Shown here piece after piece: positions 9,612-22,703 of a stretch of 37,370 nt of DNA (its first letter is position 1; each line of letters begins with the position of its first letter). Position numbers and translations under genes: made by a program. The notes under the pieces were generated by a model. The model saw only the letters and a program-made list of their open reading frames with translations. It was not told where the DNA came from and did not search any database. Source of the stretch: an uncultured Caryophanales bacterium (GTDB lineage Bacteria > Bacillota_I > Bacilli_A > RFN20 > CAG-826); NCBI GenBank assembly GCA_946630435.1, contig CAMOYS010000005.1:1-37370 (forward strand), given 5' to 3'.

Positions 9612-10214
9612 TTAATCAACGTATTTAATAGTGACAGCACGCTTATGTCCATCACCTGATGATTCAGTTTTGATGTGAGAAAATTTGTTCAAAACGTTAT
9701 GAACAACTCTTCTTTCATCACTTGGCATTGGATCTAAAGTAACAGGCATTTTAGTCTTTTGAACTTGTTTAGCGCTTCTTCTAGCGATAGAAGCAATGCG
9801 GCTATATTTACCATCTTTATAATCACCAACATCAAGTAAGATGCGGTAACGTTGTCTAAATTTACCAGAAACGGCTAATCTAGTAATTTCGTTCAAAGAA
9901 CGAAGTGTGTTACCATTCTTACCGATTAAGACTGGGTTATGATCACTTTCGATCTCGATACGAATAATATCTTCTTGCATATAAGCAGTAGTACCAACAC
10001 CAGTGATGCCAAGACTTTCAATCACATTCTTTAAATAGTCTTGAGCATAATCAACAACATCGGATAATTCGTAGACTTGAATTGTGGCTTTCTTAGAGAA
10101 AATACCTTTCTTTTCTTCAAGAACTTCATAAATTACTGCATCTACTTCAACACCGAGCTCTTGAGCGGCTAACGCTACTGCTTCATCAATTGTTTTGGCA
10201 GAATATTCTTTCAT
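9612..10214 (-). CDS. khpB: Jag/KhpB RNA-binding protein (KH-R3H)
   Basis: Jag-N like N-terminus, LIGKNGNTLRSL KH motif, DERRVVHNVL R3H motif; adjacent to yidC. Confidence 0.93.
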   Translation of the reverse strand: MKEYSAKTIDEAVALAAQELGVEVDAVIYEVLEEKKGIFSKKATIQVYELSDVVDYAQDYLKNVIESLGITGVGTTAYMQEDIIRIEIESDHNPVLIGKNGNTLRSLNEITRLAVSGKFRQRYRILLDVGDYKDGKYSRIASIARRSAKQVQKTKMPVTLDPMPSDERRVVHNVLNKFSHIKTESSGDGHKRAVTIKYVD

Positions 10215-10227
10215 TAGTAGTTAACTC

Positions 10228-11841
10228 CTATTTTCTTTTAGCGTGTTTCTTACCGCCTTTTTTATTGCTAGAAGCACCAACAATTGCTTGGGTTAAGAAT
10301 GAAATTCCAAGCGAGATAAGAGCGGATAAGAACCAGTAAACACCCATAGCAGCAGGTAAGCTGAAGCCCATAAAGATAATGAAGGCTAACATAACATAGC
10401 TAACAATGTTCATTGTCTTATTTTGTTGGGTTTGTGCAGGGTTTTTACCAAATTTTGCAACTTTTTTAAGTTTTGCTTTTTGTATCCATTGAGGTAATTT
10501 CATGGATAAGAATTGAGAAACAGACATCAAAATAATAAGCACTAAAGCAGTCCACCAACCACCACTATTACCTGGTAAGGTGGAGACATTAGATAAAGCA
10601 GACATAATTGATGTAGAAAGATTAAGTCCTAAGAATGTACCTCTAGAAAGGACAGTCGCACCAGTCATAGCACCCCAAACACAGATAAAGACTGGGAATT
10701 GGATAATCATGACAAGTAATTGTGATAATGGATTAATCTTGTGTTTCTTATAAAGAGCGGATTGCTCTTGAGCCAAACGTTGTTTCTCGGTTTGAGATGT
10801 ATTAGCGTTTGGATATTTAGCTTGAATCTTAGCAAGTTCAGGTTGTAAAGATTGCATCTTTTGTTGTGATAATGTGGACTTGAAAGTACAAGCAAAGATA
10901 AATAATCTAACGATCAAAGTAACAAGGGCTAAGGCTAATAATTGGTTGACACCGTTAGCAGATACACCACCAAAAGCTTGAGTGAATGTATCAATTAACC
11001 AGGCAACTGGGAAAACGAGTAAGCCTTCAAAGAAACCTTTAGACCAGGCATATCCCCAATCCTTTGTTTGAATCTCAACATCAGGCGTGTTTTTTCCATA
11101 TTCAACGTATCCTTTATCGTTGACTTCAAATGTTGAAATACAGGAACGGTTATTAGCGATTTGTTGGTTTAATGTTTGAACATAATAGTTAACAAAGTCT
11201 CTAGATGGACATTTTTCAGCGGTTAATTCTAAAACAGCTTGATTATGTAATGTGTAATAGTTATCGAAAATAGCAGGTTTTTCGTTATCGGTATTAATAT
11301 GATATTTAAGATAACCACACTTAGTTAAGACTGTGTTAGCTTGTTCAGCATTTAAGGTTGCTTCTTGTACTGGGTTAGTTGGAAAATCAATGTTATATTG
11401 TTCGACAGCTTTTTTAAGAACTAGCTTGTCGATGGTGGCAAAATATTCGGTTAATGGTTGATAACCTAAATTAGATTTTGCACTTTTCACGATTGTGGTA
11501 AGAACGTTTGATTTAACATAACCACCTTCGAAGTCTTTAGTAACTACACGGTAAAGTGTGGTGTTAGTTGATCCAACTCCAAAAGCAGGTTCGTAGTAGA
11601 AAGTATTTTTCTTACCATCTTCTTTGCCTTGATTGCTGGCGGTTTCATACTCACTTTTCTTAGCAGCAATTTCTTCATCAGTACCACTTAAATCAAGATA
11701 ATGAGATACGCCAGGTTCTACAGCAAATAAAATACGAGACTTATCAATATCACTACAAAAGTTGGCTGTACAGCTTGCTGTAAAAAGTAAGGCAAAGCCG
11801 AGAGCGGATACTGATAAAGCAACTTTTCGGGATTTTTTCAC
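10228..11841 (-). CDS. yidC: Membrane protein insertase YidC/SpoIIIJ/Oxa1 family with long N-terminal extracytoplasmic region
   Basis: Lipoprotein-type signal (LLFTASC); LVTLIVRLFIFACTFKSTLSQQKMQSLQPELAKIQAKYP core; position between khpB and rnpA. Confidence 0.95.
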   Translation of the reverse strand: MKKSRKVALSVSALGFALLFTASCTANFCSDIDKSRILFAVEPGVSHYLDLSGTDEEIAAKKSEYETASNQGKEDGKKNTFYYEPAFGVGSTNTTLYRVVTKDFEGGYVKSNVLTTIVKSAKSNLGYQPLTEYFATIDKLVLKKAVEQYNIDFPTNPVQEATLNAEQANTVLTKCGYLKYHINTDNEKPAIFDNYYTLHNQAVLELTAEKCPSRDFVNYYVQTLNQQIANNRSCISTFEVNDKGYVEYGKNTPDVEIQTKDWGYAWSKGFFEGLLVFPVAWLIDTFTQAFGGVSANGVNQLLALALVTLIVRLFIFACTFKSTLSQQKMQSLQPELAKIQAKYPNANTSQTEKQRLAQEQSALYKKHKINPLSQLLVMIIQFPVFICVWGAMTGATVLSRGTFLGLNLSTSIMSALSNVSTLPGNSGGWWTALVLIILMSVSQFLSMKLPQWIQKAKLKKVAKFGKNPAQTQQNKTMNIVSYVMLAFIIFMGFSLPAAMGVYWFLSALISLGISFLTQAIVGASSNKKGGKKHAKRK

Positions 11842-12170
11842 TATATATTTCCTACTTTCTTTAGTAACTCTTTAATGTCGGATTCGGTTTTAACAAAATC
11901 TTCAATCTTATAGCTTTTTCTGACCACCAATATTACGTCTACTGGCTGAACAAAATTCATATCATGAGCAAGGATGGCTCTTATTTGACGTTTAATTTTG
12001 TTTCTTATAACAGCATTACCTGATTTTGTCGGAACCGAAATCCCAACACGAGCATAACCTAAATTATTCGGTAAATATCGAAGAGAAATGGTGTCAGATT
12101 TTAATAATGTTCCGTTTTTATAAATATTTTGGAACTCTTGACGATCTTTAACTCGATATTTAACTTTCAT
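11841..12170 (-). CDS. rnpA: Ribonuclease P protein component
   Basis: RVGISVPTKSGNAVIRNKIKRQIR motif; between yidC and rpmH. Confidence 0.96.
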   Translation of the reverse strand: MKVKYRVKDRQEFQNIYKNGTLLKSDTISLRYLPNNLGYARVGISVPTKSGNAVIRNKIKRQIRAILAHDMNFVQPVDVILVVRKSYKIEDFVKTESDIKELLKKVGNI

Positions 12171-12178
12171 GAATAAAA

Positions 12179-12313
12179 TTAGGCAGAGAGTTTAGCTCTT
12201 CCTTTAGCACGTCTTGCTCTTAAAACTTTACGACCACCAGCAGTGGACATTCTGGCACGGAAGCCATGAAGATGTGCTCTTCTTTTCTTACTTGGTTGAA
12301 ATGTTCTTTTCAT
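12179..12313 (-). CDS. rpmH: 50S ribosomal protein L34
   Basis: Translated by eye: [52 protein letters not shown] upstream; too short for the ORF track. Confidence 0.98.
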   Translation of the reverse strand: MKRTFQPSKKRRAHLHGFRARMSTAGGRKVLRARRAKGRAKLSA

Positions 12314-12342
12314 ATGTATTCTCCTGTCTACACGCGAACAAA

Positions 12343-12371
12343 ATTATATATGCGCGTAAATTTTAAGTCAA
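12343..12371 (-). promoter_or_regulatory. Promoter for the rpmH operon
   Basis: Minus strand TTGACT - 17 nt - TATAAT. Confidence 0.8.
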
Positions 12372-12932
12372 AGAATTTTGAAAAGATAAAACTTTATAGG
12401 AAGGAAAAACAAAATAATTTAAGATGTGTTTGACAAGTGAAAATTAGGGGATAAAAATTTAATAAATATATACCAAAAAATTATCAACACAATACTAAAT
12501 TTTTGAAAGCGTTTTCAGGAAAAATTTTCATGATTATCCACAAAAATTTCAAAATGTGAAGAAAAAGAATAATTTTATCCACAATTTCGTTCAAAATTTT
12601 GTCAAGAAAAATATTTATTATCCACAAAAATAATGGTTTCCACAACGTGTGGATAACGTGTATGTGTATGCGTATATATCTTTAATATAATATATTAGAA
12701 TAAGAAACGTGTGTAAAAGTCGATCGAAATGTTAATTAAAATTTTTTTAGTTTTCCACACCAATTCACATCACTTTAAATTCACACTTTAAAAATGTGGA
12801 TAACTCAATTAGTTTTCGCTAACTTTTTGTTTCATTTTGATAAATTTTGTAGATAAAAAATTAAATAGTTAAATAATTACTTTAAATACCTTATAAACCA
12901 TACTATAATTTTGTTGTTGATAGAGAGGTTTT
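12372..12932. other. oriC: Origin of replication (oriC), upstream DnaA-box cluster
   Basis: rpmH-dnaA intergenic region with TTATCCACA at 12534-12542, 12575-12583, 12618-12626; TGTGGATAA at 12648-12656, 12795-12803; variants TTATCAACA 12481-12489 and TTTTCCACA 12751-12759; AT-rich stretches. Confidence 0.93.
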
Positions 12933-14300
12933 ATGGCAGAAAATGTTACTGAACTTCACCGTCTTTGGTCTCGTATCTTAGACGATGTGAAGGATCAAAT
13001 AAATGATGCAAGGATTTTTGACGCCTTTATTGGTGATTCTTTCCTTCAATCATATGAGAAAAATGTTTTATCAGTTGGCCTTAACTCAATGCTAGCAGTT
13101 TCATTACTTTCATCAAAATATGCTGAAATATTTAATAATGCTGCTCAAAATGCTACTGGTAACGCTAATGCAAAAGTAGTGTTTGGTGACAAAGAAGCTA
13201 TGAAAGTGAAAGAAGAGGAAAAAGAAACTAAGGAATTTAAGCCTGAATACTATTCTTCTTCAATCATTAACCCAAACGAAACCTTCGATAACTTTGTCGT
13301 AGGTCCATATAATAAAGCAGCTCAACAAGCCGCTCTTCTTATCGCCTCAAACCCAGGTAAATTATATAATCCATTATTCATTTATTCGAACTCTGGATTA
13401 GGTAAAACTCACTTACTTTTTGCTATTGCAAACTACATCAAAGAAACAAGCCCAAACCGCAAAGTCCTTTATGTTACATCTGATGACTTTGTCAGTGAAT
13501 TCATTATGGTGGTTCGTGGAGAAGATAGTGGTGAAAAACTTAAACAATACATCGCTTCTCATGACATCTTACTTGTCGATGATATTCAAATCGTCGCTGG
13601 TAAAGAACAAACTGAGAAATTCTTCTTCCAAGTTTTCACCAAAATGTATAACGCTGGAAAACAAATTGTTATCACGAGTGATAAACATCCACAACAACTC
13701 AAAGGATTTGAAGAAAGACTTGTCTCTCGTTTCCAATCTGGCTTAACTATGGAAATCAATAATCCAGATGTTGCCACTTGTGTAAACATTCTTAAATCTA
13801 AGATCAATTCTTCTCCTATTAATTTAGAAAGTTTTGATCAAGAAGTTCTTGAATTTATCGCGGAAAAATTCTCGAAAAATATTCGTAGTATCGATGAAGC
13901 TTTACATAAATTAGTGTTTTACACTACATCAGTAAATCCTACATCTCATATTACTATGAATGTCGCTTTTGAAGCACTTCAACCACTCATTGATATTAAA
14001 GAATCTAAAACTAAAATTAATGAGCAAAAAATTATTAACACTGTCGCGGATTATTACAGTTTAACTCCATCCCAAATAACCGGTCGTTCTAGAATGGGTA
14101 ATCTCGTTCTTCCACGTCACATATGTATGTATCTTATTAAAGAAATGTTAGATGTACCGTACACGAAGATTGGTATGACATTCTCTGGCAAAGATCATTC
14201 CACTGTTATGTCAGGTTGTAAAAAAGTGGAAAAAGAGTTGAAAACTAATGTCTTAATTCAGACCGCTGTTAACGATATTAAGAAGTTACTCAAATCATAA
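12933..14300 (+). CDS. dnaA: Chromosomal replication initiator protein DnaA
   Basis: FIYSNSGLGKTHLLFAIANY Walker A, LLVDDIQ Walker B, GKDHSTVMSGCKK domain IV signature. Confidence 0.98.
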   Translation: MAENVTELHRLWSRILDDVKDQINDARIFDAFIGDSFLQSYEKNVLSVGLNSMLAVSLLSSKYAEIFNNAAQNATGNANAKVVFGDKEAMKVKEEEKETKEFKPEYYSSSIINPNETFDNFVVGPYNKAAQQAALLIASNPGKLYNPLFIYSNSGLGKTHLLFAIANYIKETSPNRKVLYVTSDDFVSEFIMVVRGEDSGEKLKQYIASHDILLVDDIQIVAGKEQTEKFFFQVFTKMYNAGKQIVITSDKHPQQLKGFEERLVSRFQSGLTMEINNPDVATCVNILKSKINSSPINLESFDQEVLEFIAEKFSKNIRSIDEALHKLVFYTTSVNPTSHITMNVAFEALQPLIDIKESKTKINEQKIINTVADYYSLTPSQITGRSRMGNLVLPRHICMYLIKEMLDVPYTKIGMTFSGKDHSTVMSGCKKVEKELKTNVLIQTAVNDIKKLLKS

Positions 14301-14474
14301 TTTTATTAATATTAATAATATGTGTTCAAAATAAAGAAAATGTTTGGTAGAATTATTTGATAGAAACAAAACTTATCCACATTATCAACACTAATTAATA
14401 TTATTACTAAAACAAATAACTTAACTAACTAACTAAAAATTCCAAAAATTAATAATAAAAAGGAGGGGCATTAA
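14301..14474. other. Downstream oriC element between dnaA and dnaN
   Basis: TTATCCACA 14373-14381 directly followed by TTATCAACA 14382-14390, then AT-rich sequence with tandem CTAA units; 16-bp palindrome TTATTAATATTAATAA at 14303-14318. Confidence 0.75.
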
Positions 14475-15593
14475 ATGAGATTTACAATCAATCGTGAACA
14501 ATTAGTAAAAGCTTTAGGTCCAGTCTCAAAAGCAGTTCCACAAAAAGTCGAGCTCCCAATCTTAGCAAATGTCAAAATTGAACTTAACGATAAAGGTTTA
14601 GAAATTACTGGTAGTGACTCTAACATGAATATTCGTGTTACTGTCCCATATAAAATTGGTGAATTAGAAGTAATTAGAAACTATCAATATGGTGCAATTC
14701 TTATCGGTAGTAAAATTCTTCTTGAAGTCGTCCGTAGAATGGAAGGCGAAGAAGTATCATTTGAACTCATCGATGGCACAATTTTAAGACTTGATGATGG
14801 AAGATCTAACTTCAAGCTCAATTCAATCAGTGCAGATGAGTATCCAGAAATCGATTTAAACCCTGTTGGAAGCGTGTTTTCCATTAGAGGTGATGATTTA
14901 CTCGCCTTAGTTGAACAAACCGCCTTTGCGGCCTCTACAAAAGAAGCTAGACCAGTTTTAGCCGCGGTCAATCTTGAAGCAAATAATAATGTGCTCACCG
15001 CAACCGCAACTGATACTGCTAGACTTGCTCGTAAAAGAATTGAAATCGATAATGATGTTCACTTTTCAGTCAATGTTCCTGCTAAGAAATTCTTAGACAT
15101 TGTTCATAGCTTTGAAGGTGCAGAAATGATTGAAGTTTCTATCTCTGATAAGAAGGCTCAATTCGCTTTTAATAACACAATTATTTCCACTAGATTAACT
15201 AATGGTGAATATCCAAACACTAGAAATATTGTTCCAAAGGTATTCAATTATTATTTGCATGTAAATTCTAAAGAATTTATCAACGCGATGGAACGTGTCT
15301 CTATTCTTTCAAGTGACCGTGATGGAGTTATCAAACTTCTCATGTCTGATGAAAGTGTGGAAATCATTTCTCGAAGCGCCACAATGGGTTCTGCGAACGA
15401 AAAAATCAACATGTATCAATTCGAAGGTGATAGATTTGAAATTAGTTTTAGAGCATCCTTTGTTAGCGATGCAATTAAGGCTTTAAGAAGTGAAGATGTA
15501 ACTATCTGCTTTATCGGTGAAATGAAACCATTCGTTGTGAAAAATCAAAACGATCAAACCATCGATATGCTTGTTACTCCACTTAGATCATAA
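14475..15593 (+). CDS. dnaN: DNA polymerase III beta subunit (sliding clamp)
   Basis: MRFTINREQLVKALGPVSKAV start, C-terminal MLVTPLRS; SD AGGAGG; follows dnaA. Confidence 0.97.
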   Translation: MRFTINREQLVKALGPVSKAVPQKVELPILANVKIELNDKGLEITGSDSNMNIRVTVPYKIGELEVIRNYQYGAILIGSKILLEVVRRMEGEEVSFELIDGTILRLDDGRSNFKLNSISADEYPEIDLNPVGSVFSIRGDDLLALVEQTAFAASTKEARPVLAAVNLEANNNVLTATATDTARLARKRIEIDNDVHFSVNVPAKKFLDIVHSFEGAEMIEVSISDKKAQFAFNNTIISTRLTNGEYPNTRNIVPKVFNYYLHVNSKEFINAMERVSILSSDRDGVIKLLMSDESVEIISRSATMGSANEKINMYQFEGDRFEISFRASFVSDAIKALRSEDVTICFIGEMKPFVVKNQNDQTIDMLVTPLRS

Positions 15594-15622
15594 TCGAATT
15601 TGCTTACTAACTTTTATTGATG

Positions 15623-15655
15623 AAGAGGCTTCACGAGAGGTCTCTTTTTCTTTTA
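15623..15655 (+). terminator. Rho-independent terminator after dnaN
   Basis: AGAGGCTTC-acga-GAGGTCTCT stem (9 bp incl. G-U) followed by TTTTCTTTT. Confidence 0.8.
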
Positions 15656-15773
15656 TATCTATTTCGCTTAAAATCGCCCTTTAAAGCTCTCTAATAATTT
15701 AAGGGAATATTTTATTCCCTATATAAAATTATTGTGGTATAATTCCTTCTAGAGCAGAGAAAGCGACTTTTTT

Positions 15774-15990
15774 ATGAATAAAAAAACTGAAAAAATCACT
15801 ATCACATCCGAATTTATTACTCTCGGCCAATTTCTCAAATACGCTGATGTGATTTCTACTGGAGGAGAAGCAAAGTTATTCCTTCAAGAAAATGAAGTCA
15901 TCATCAACGGAGAAAATGATAATCGTAGAGGAAGAAAACTTAGAGACGGAGATAAAGTTGAAATTCTAAACAAAGTCTACGAAATCAGAA

Positions 15991-16001
<11 letters not shown>
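15774..16001 (+). CDS. yaaA: S4-domain RNA-binding protein YaaA
   Basis: ITLGQFLKYADVISTGGEAKLFLQENEVIINGENDNRRGRKLRDGD S4-like; between dnaN and recF. Confidence 0.92.
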
Positions 16002-19067
<3,066 letters not shown>

Positions 19068-19086
19068 TGAAAGGAGACTTTAAACT

Positions 19087-21705
19087 ATGGCAGATGAAAT
19101 TAAAAATGAAGTAGTTAACGAAGAAGAAGAATCTGAAGTTAACGATGAAGAATTAGAAAAAATTGAAGAAGGCATTGTTCCTGGTCTCCGTGATACCGAT
19201 TTAGCTAAAGAAGTTAGATCTAGCTTCCTTGATTACGCTATGTCAGTTATCGTTAGCCGTGCTATTCCTGATGTTCGTGATGGTTGTAAACCAGTTCACC
19301 GTAGAGTTATCTATGGCATGCACGTCTTAGGAATGACACCAAGCTCCCCATATAAAAAATGTGCGCGTATCGTTGGTGACGTTATGGGTAAATTCCACCC
19401 ACACGGCGACGCTGCTATTTATTCCACATTAGTTCGTTTAGCTCAACCATTCTCGATGAGATACACTCTCGTTGATGGACATGGTAACTTCGGCTCTGTC
19501 GATGGTGATGAACCAGCGGCTATGCGTTATACCGAAGCTAGAATGACTAAATACGCGGTGGAAATGTTACGTGACATCAATAGTGATACAGTCAACTTTG
19601 TTGATAACTATGATGGCACTGAACAAGAACCTGAAGTCTTACCATCTCGTTTCCCTAACTTACTTGTTAATGGTAGTAATGGTATCGCTGTTGGTATGGC
19701 TACTTATATTCCAACCCATAATTTAGGTGAAGTTATCGATGCGGTTGTGGCAGTTGCACATAATCCAGATATTACTCCACTTGAAATTATGCAAAATTAC
19801 CTCTATGGTCCAGATTTCCCAACTGGTGCGATTATTTTAGGTCGCTCTGGCATCAAAGAAGCTTATGAAACTGGCACTGGTAGTATCGTTATCCGTTCTA
19901 AAGCGGAAATTAAAGAAAACGAACATAGTGGTAAAAAACAAATCATTATTACTGAAATCCCATATCAAGTTAATAAAGCCACAATGATTGAATCAATTGC
20001 TCACTTAGTAAGAGATAAAGTCATTGAAGGTATTACTGATATTCGTGATGAATCTTCTAAAGGCAAAATTAGAGTGGTTATTGATGTTAGACATGACTCT
20101 ATTCCAGAAGTTATTCTTAACCAACTCTATAAGATGACTCAACTTCAAACAAGTATGTCTATCATCATGCTTTGTTTAGTTGATGGCGCACCAAAGATTT
20201 TACCAATTACCGATATCTTAAAAGAATACTTAAACTTCCAAGTTCAAGTTATTGAAAGAAGAACTCGTTTTTTACTCGATAAAGCGGAAGCTAGAGATCA
20301 CATCGTTGTTGGTTTACTTAAAGCTATCGATTATATCGATGATATTATTCATATCATTAGACATGCTGATACCCCAGAAGACGCTGCTAATAAGTTAATT
20401 GAAAAATACGAATTCAGTGAAGAACAAACTAACGCTATCTTAGCGATGACTCTCCGTAGATTAACTGGCTTAGAAGCTTCTAAACTTGAAGAAGAAAGAA
20501 AACAACTCGAAGAAGCTATTGCTAACTACAAACATATTCTTGAAACAAGAGAAAATGTTGTCGAAGTTGTCGTTCAAGAATTACTCGAAATTAAAGAAAA
20601 ATATGGTGATGAAAGAAGAACTGAAATCAGTGATGCTTCCGCTTCTATTGAAGATGAAGCTCTCATCCCACAAAAAGACATCGTTATCACTTTAACCACC
20701 AATAACTATGTGAAACGTATGGAAGCTGATATCTTCCGTACCCAACATAGAGGTGGTCGTGGTGTTAAAGGTATGTCTACAAACGATGAAGATAATGTCT
20801 CAATTATGGTTCATACCCATACTCATACCGACATCTTATTCTTCTCATCTTTAGGTCGTGTTTACCGCTTAAGAGGATATATGATTCCTGAAGGAAGTAG
20901 AATTTCTAAGGGACTTCCTATTCAAAATTTACTCAATTTAGAAAAAGGCGAGAAGATTATGTCCATCATTTCTCTTGATGAATATAACCCAGATCATTAT
21001 CTCTTCTTTATCACCAAAAACGGTCTTGTTAAACGTACCAAACTTTCCGAATTTGAATCAATTAGAAGAAATGGTAAGATTGCCATTGCTTTAAGAGAAG
21101 GCGATCAATTATTCGATGTTAAACATATCGATGATCAAACAATTGTTTCTTTAGCCACTGCTAAAGGCAAAGTTGCAACCTTCAAAGTTTGGGAAGAAGT
21201 TAGACCATTAGGTAGAACCGCAAGCGGTGTTATCGGTATGGATACTGATGGTTCACCAATCGTCGGTGTTGCTACCTCACTTGAAGGTAAATATATCTTA
21301 GCTATTTCCAAGAATGGCTATGGTAAGATGACTGAAGTCTATGATTACACACCAAAACATAGAGGCACCAAAGGTGTTGTTACCCTTAACTGTACACCAA
21401 AAGTCGGCCGTTTAGTTGCTTTAAGAGCGGTTAACGGTGATGAAGACTTAATGATGGTCACTACTGGTGGCATTATCATCCGTATTCCACTTGAACAAGT
21501 TAAAGTTGCAGGTAGAAATACTCAAGGTGTCCGTGTCATTAGACTTGATGATGACAAATCTAAAGTCACATCTATCACTGTTGTCCCACATGATGATGGC
21601 GAAGAAGGTGAAGATGTTATTGAAGAAACACCAGTCGAAAGCGTTAGAGAAGTTGATGACGCTCCAATGACTGATGCTACCGAACTAGGAGATAGCGAAG
21701 AATAA
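19087..21705 (+). CDS. gyrA: DNA gyrase subunit A
   Basis: DVRDGCKPVHRRVIYGMH, HPHGDAAIYSTLVRLAQPFSMRY catalytic region; GyrA box QHRGGRGVKGM. Confidence 0.98.
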   Translation: MADEIKNEVVNEEEESEVNDEELEKIEEGIVPGLRDTDLAKEVRSSFLDYAMSVIVSRAIPDVRDGCKPVHRRVIYGMHVLGMTPSSPYKKCARIVGDVMGKFHPHGDAAIYSTLVRLAQPFSMRYTLVDGHGNFGSVDGDEPAAMRYTEARMTKYAVEMLRDINSDTVNFVDNYDGTEQEPEVLPSRFPNLLVNGSNGIAVGMATYIPTHNLGEVIDAVVAVAHNPDITPLEIMQNYLYGPDFPTGAIILGRSGIKEAYETGTGSIVIRSKAEIKENEHSGKKQIIITEIPYQVNKATMIESIAHLVRDKVIEGITDIRDESSKGKIRVVIDVRHDSIPEVILNQLYKMTQLQTSMSIIMLCLVDGAPKILPITDILKEYLNFQVQVIERRTRFLLDKAEARDHIVVGLLKAIDYIDDIIHIIRHADTPEDAANKLIEKYEFSEEQTNAILAMTLRRLTGLEASKLEEERKQLEEAIANYKHILETRENVVEVVVQELLEIKEKYGDERRTEISDASASIEDEALIPQKDIVITLTTNNYVKRMEADIFRTQHRGGRGVKGMSTNDEDNVSIMVHTHTHTDILFFSSLGRVYRLRGYMIPEGSRISKGLPIQNLLNLEKGEKIMSIISLDEYNPDHYLFFITKNGLVKRTKLSEFESIRRNGKIAIALREGDQLFDVKHIDDQTIVSLATAKGKVATFKVWEEVRPLGRTASGVIGMDTDGSPIVGVATSLEGKYILAISKNGYGKMTEVYDYTPKHRGTKGVVTLNCTPKVGRLVALRAVNGDEDLMMVTTGGIIIRIPLEQVKVAGRNTQGVRVIRLDDDKSKVTSITVVPHDDGEEGEDVIEETPVESVREVDDAPMTDATELGDSEE

Positions 21706-22703
21706 TGAAACCGTGCATTTATTTTTCACCTAAAGCAAAGAAGGATAATTTTGAGGGTGCTAGATTAAGAAAAAATATCAAAGGTGCCCTCGAAATTAAA
21801 AATATTGATTATGCCAAATCGATATTTGACCGTCATGATTTAGTTCATTTTATCTCTTTAGATGATGAAAGTAAGATTGATGATGCTTTAGAGAACAATA
21901 TTAAGGTTGTCTTTAGTGCACTTACATGTGAAAACGATCCTACTGCTCGTATCTTAAACTATAAAAGTAGTAGTGAAGCAGAGTTATCTGTAAAAGCTGT
22001 TAGAGCCCTTAATAAAGTTGACCGAATATTTGTTCCAAGTGAAAAAGCACGGGACTACCTAGTGAAAAACGATGTTATTTCACCTATTTCCATTGTTACT
22101 CCCGGAGTCAATTTATCCCGTTTTGTTTTAACAGGTGATGCCTCCGATAATGTTTTCTATGATTATAACCAAATTGAGCGTGGCACCAAATTCATCGTCT
22201 CAATTGGTACATATGAAAAGAAAGAGCAACTCTTAAGAATTATAGAGATTGCTAAATTATGTCCAAAATATATGTTCTTCTTCATTGGAGTTGAAGGTAA
22301 AGAACGTAAATTATTTAAGATTAAAAATATTCCAAGCAATTTAAGATTATCACCAGTTGTTAATGATGAGATTTATTGCTCCATGATGAAAAACGCTTCG
22401 ATATATTTAGTTCTTAATTCTAATAGTGCATCTCCATTAACTTTATTAGATGCAATGGCTAGTAAGACTCAAATTATCTCAGCAACAATGGATGAGGCTA
22501 TTTATTTAAATGAAACGCGCGCATACGCGTGTGCATCATTAGAAGAAACCGCTAATCTTATTAACACATATATGGAAGGCAATATTGCTTCTACAATTGA
22601 TGAAGCTTATGAATTTGCTAAAGAAAACTCTTTATCTAAATTAGGTGAAGAGCTTGAAAAAGAATATGAGTTAGTCTTGAAAGGAAATACTAAAAATGAT
22701 TGA
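21705..22703 (+). CDS. Glycosyltransferase (GT4-like), inserted between gyrA and serS
   Basis: VDRIFVPSEKARDYLV, ISIVTPGVNLSRF, FIVSIGTYEKKEQLLRIIEIAK, SASPLTLLDAMASKTQIISA are GT-B/GT4 signatures. Confidence 0.78.
   Translation: MKPCIYFSPKAKKDNFEGARLRKNIKGALEIKNIDYAKSIFDRHDLVHFISLDDESKIDDALENNIKVVFSALTCENDPTARILNYKSSSEAELSVKAVRALNKVDRIFVPSEKARDYLVKNDVISPISIVTPGVNLSRFVLTGDASDNVFYDYNQIERGTKFIVSIGTYEKKEQLLRIIEIAKLCPKYMFFFIGVEGKERKLFKIKNIPSNLRLSPVVNDEIYCSMMKNASIYLVLNSNSASPLTLLDAMASKTQIISATMDEAIYLNETRAYACASLEETANLINTYMEGNIASTIDEAYEFAKENSLSKLGEELEKEYELVLKGNTKND

Noticed and set aside
14391-14440. DnaA-trio array after the downstream DnaA boxes
   Set aside because: Region is AT-rich with TAA/TTA triplets, but no clean in-phase run of the trio motif could be read.
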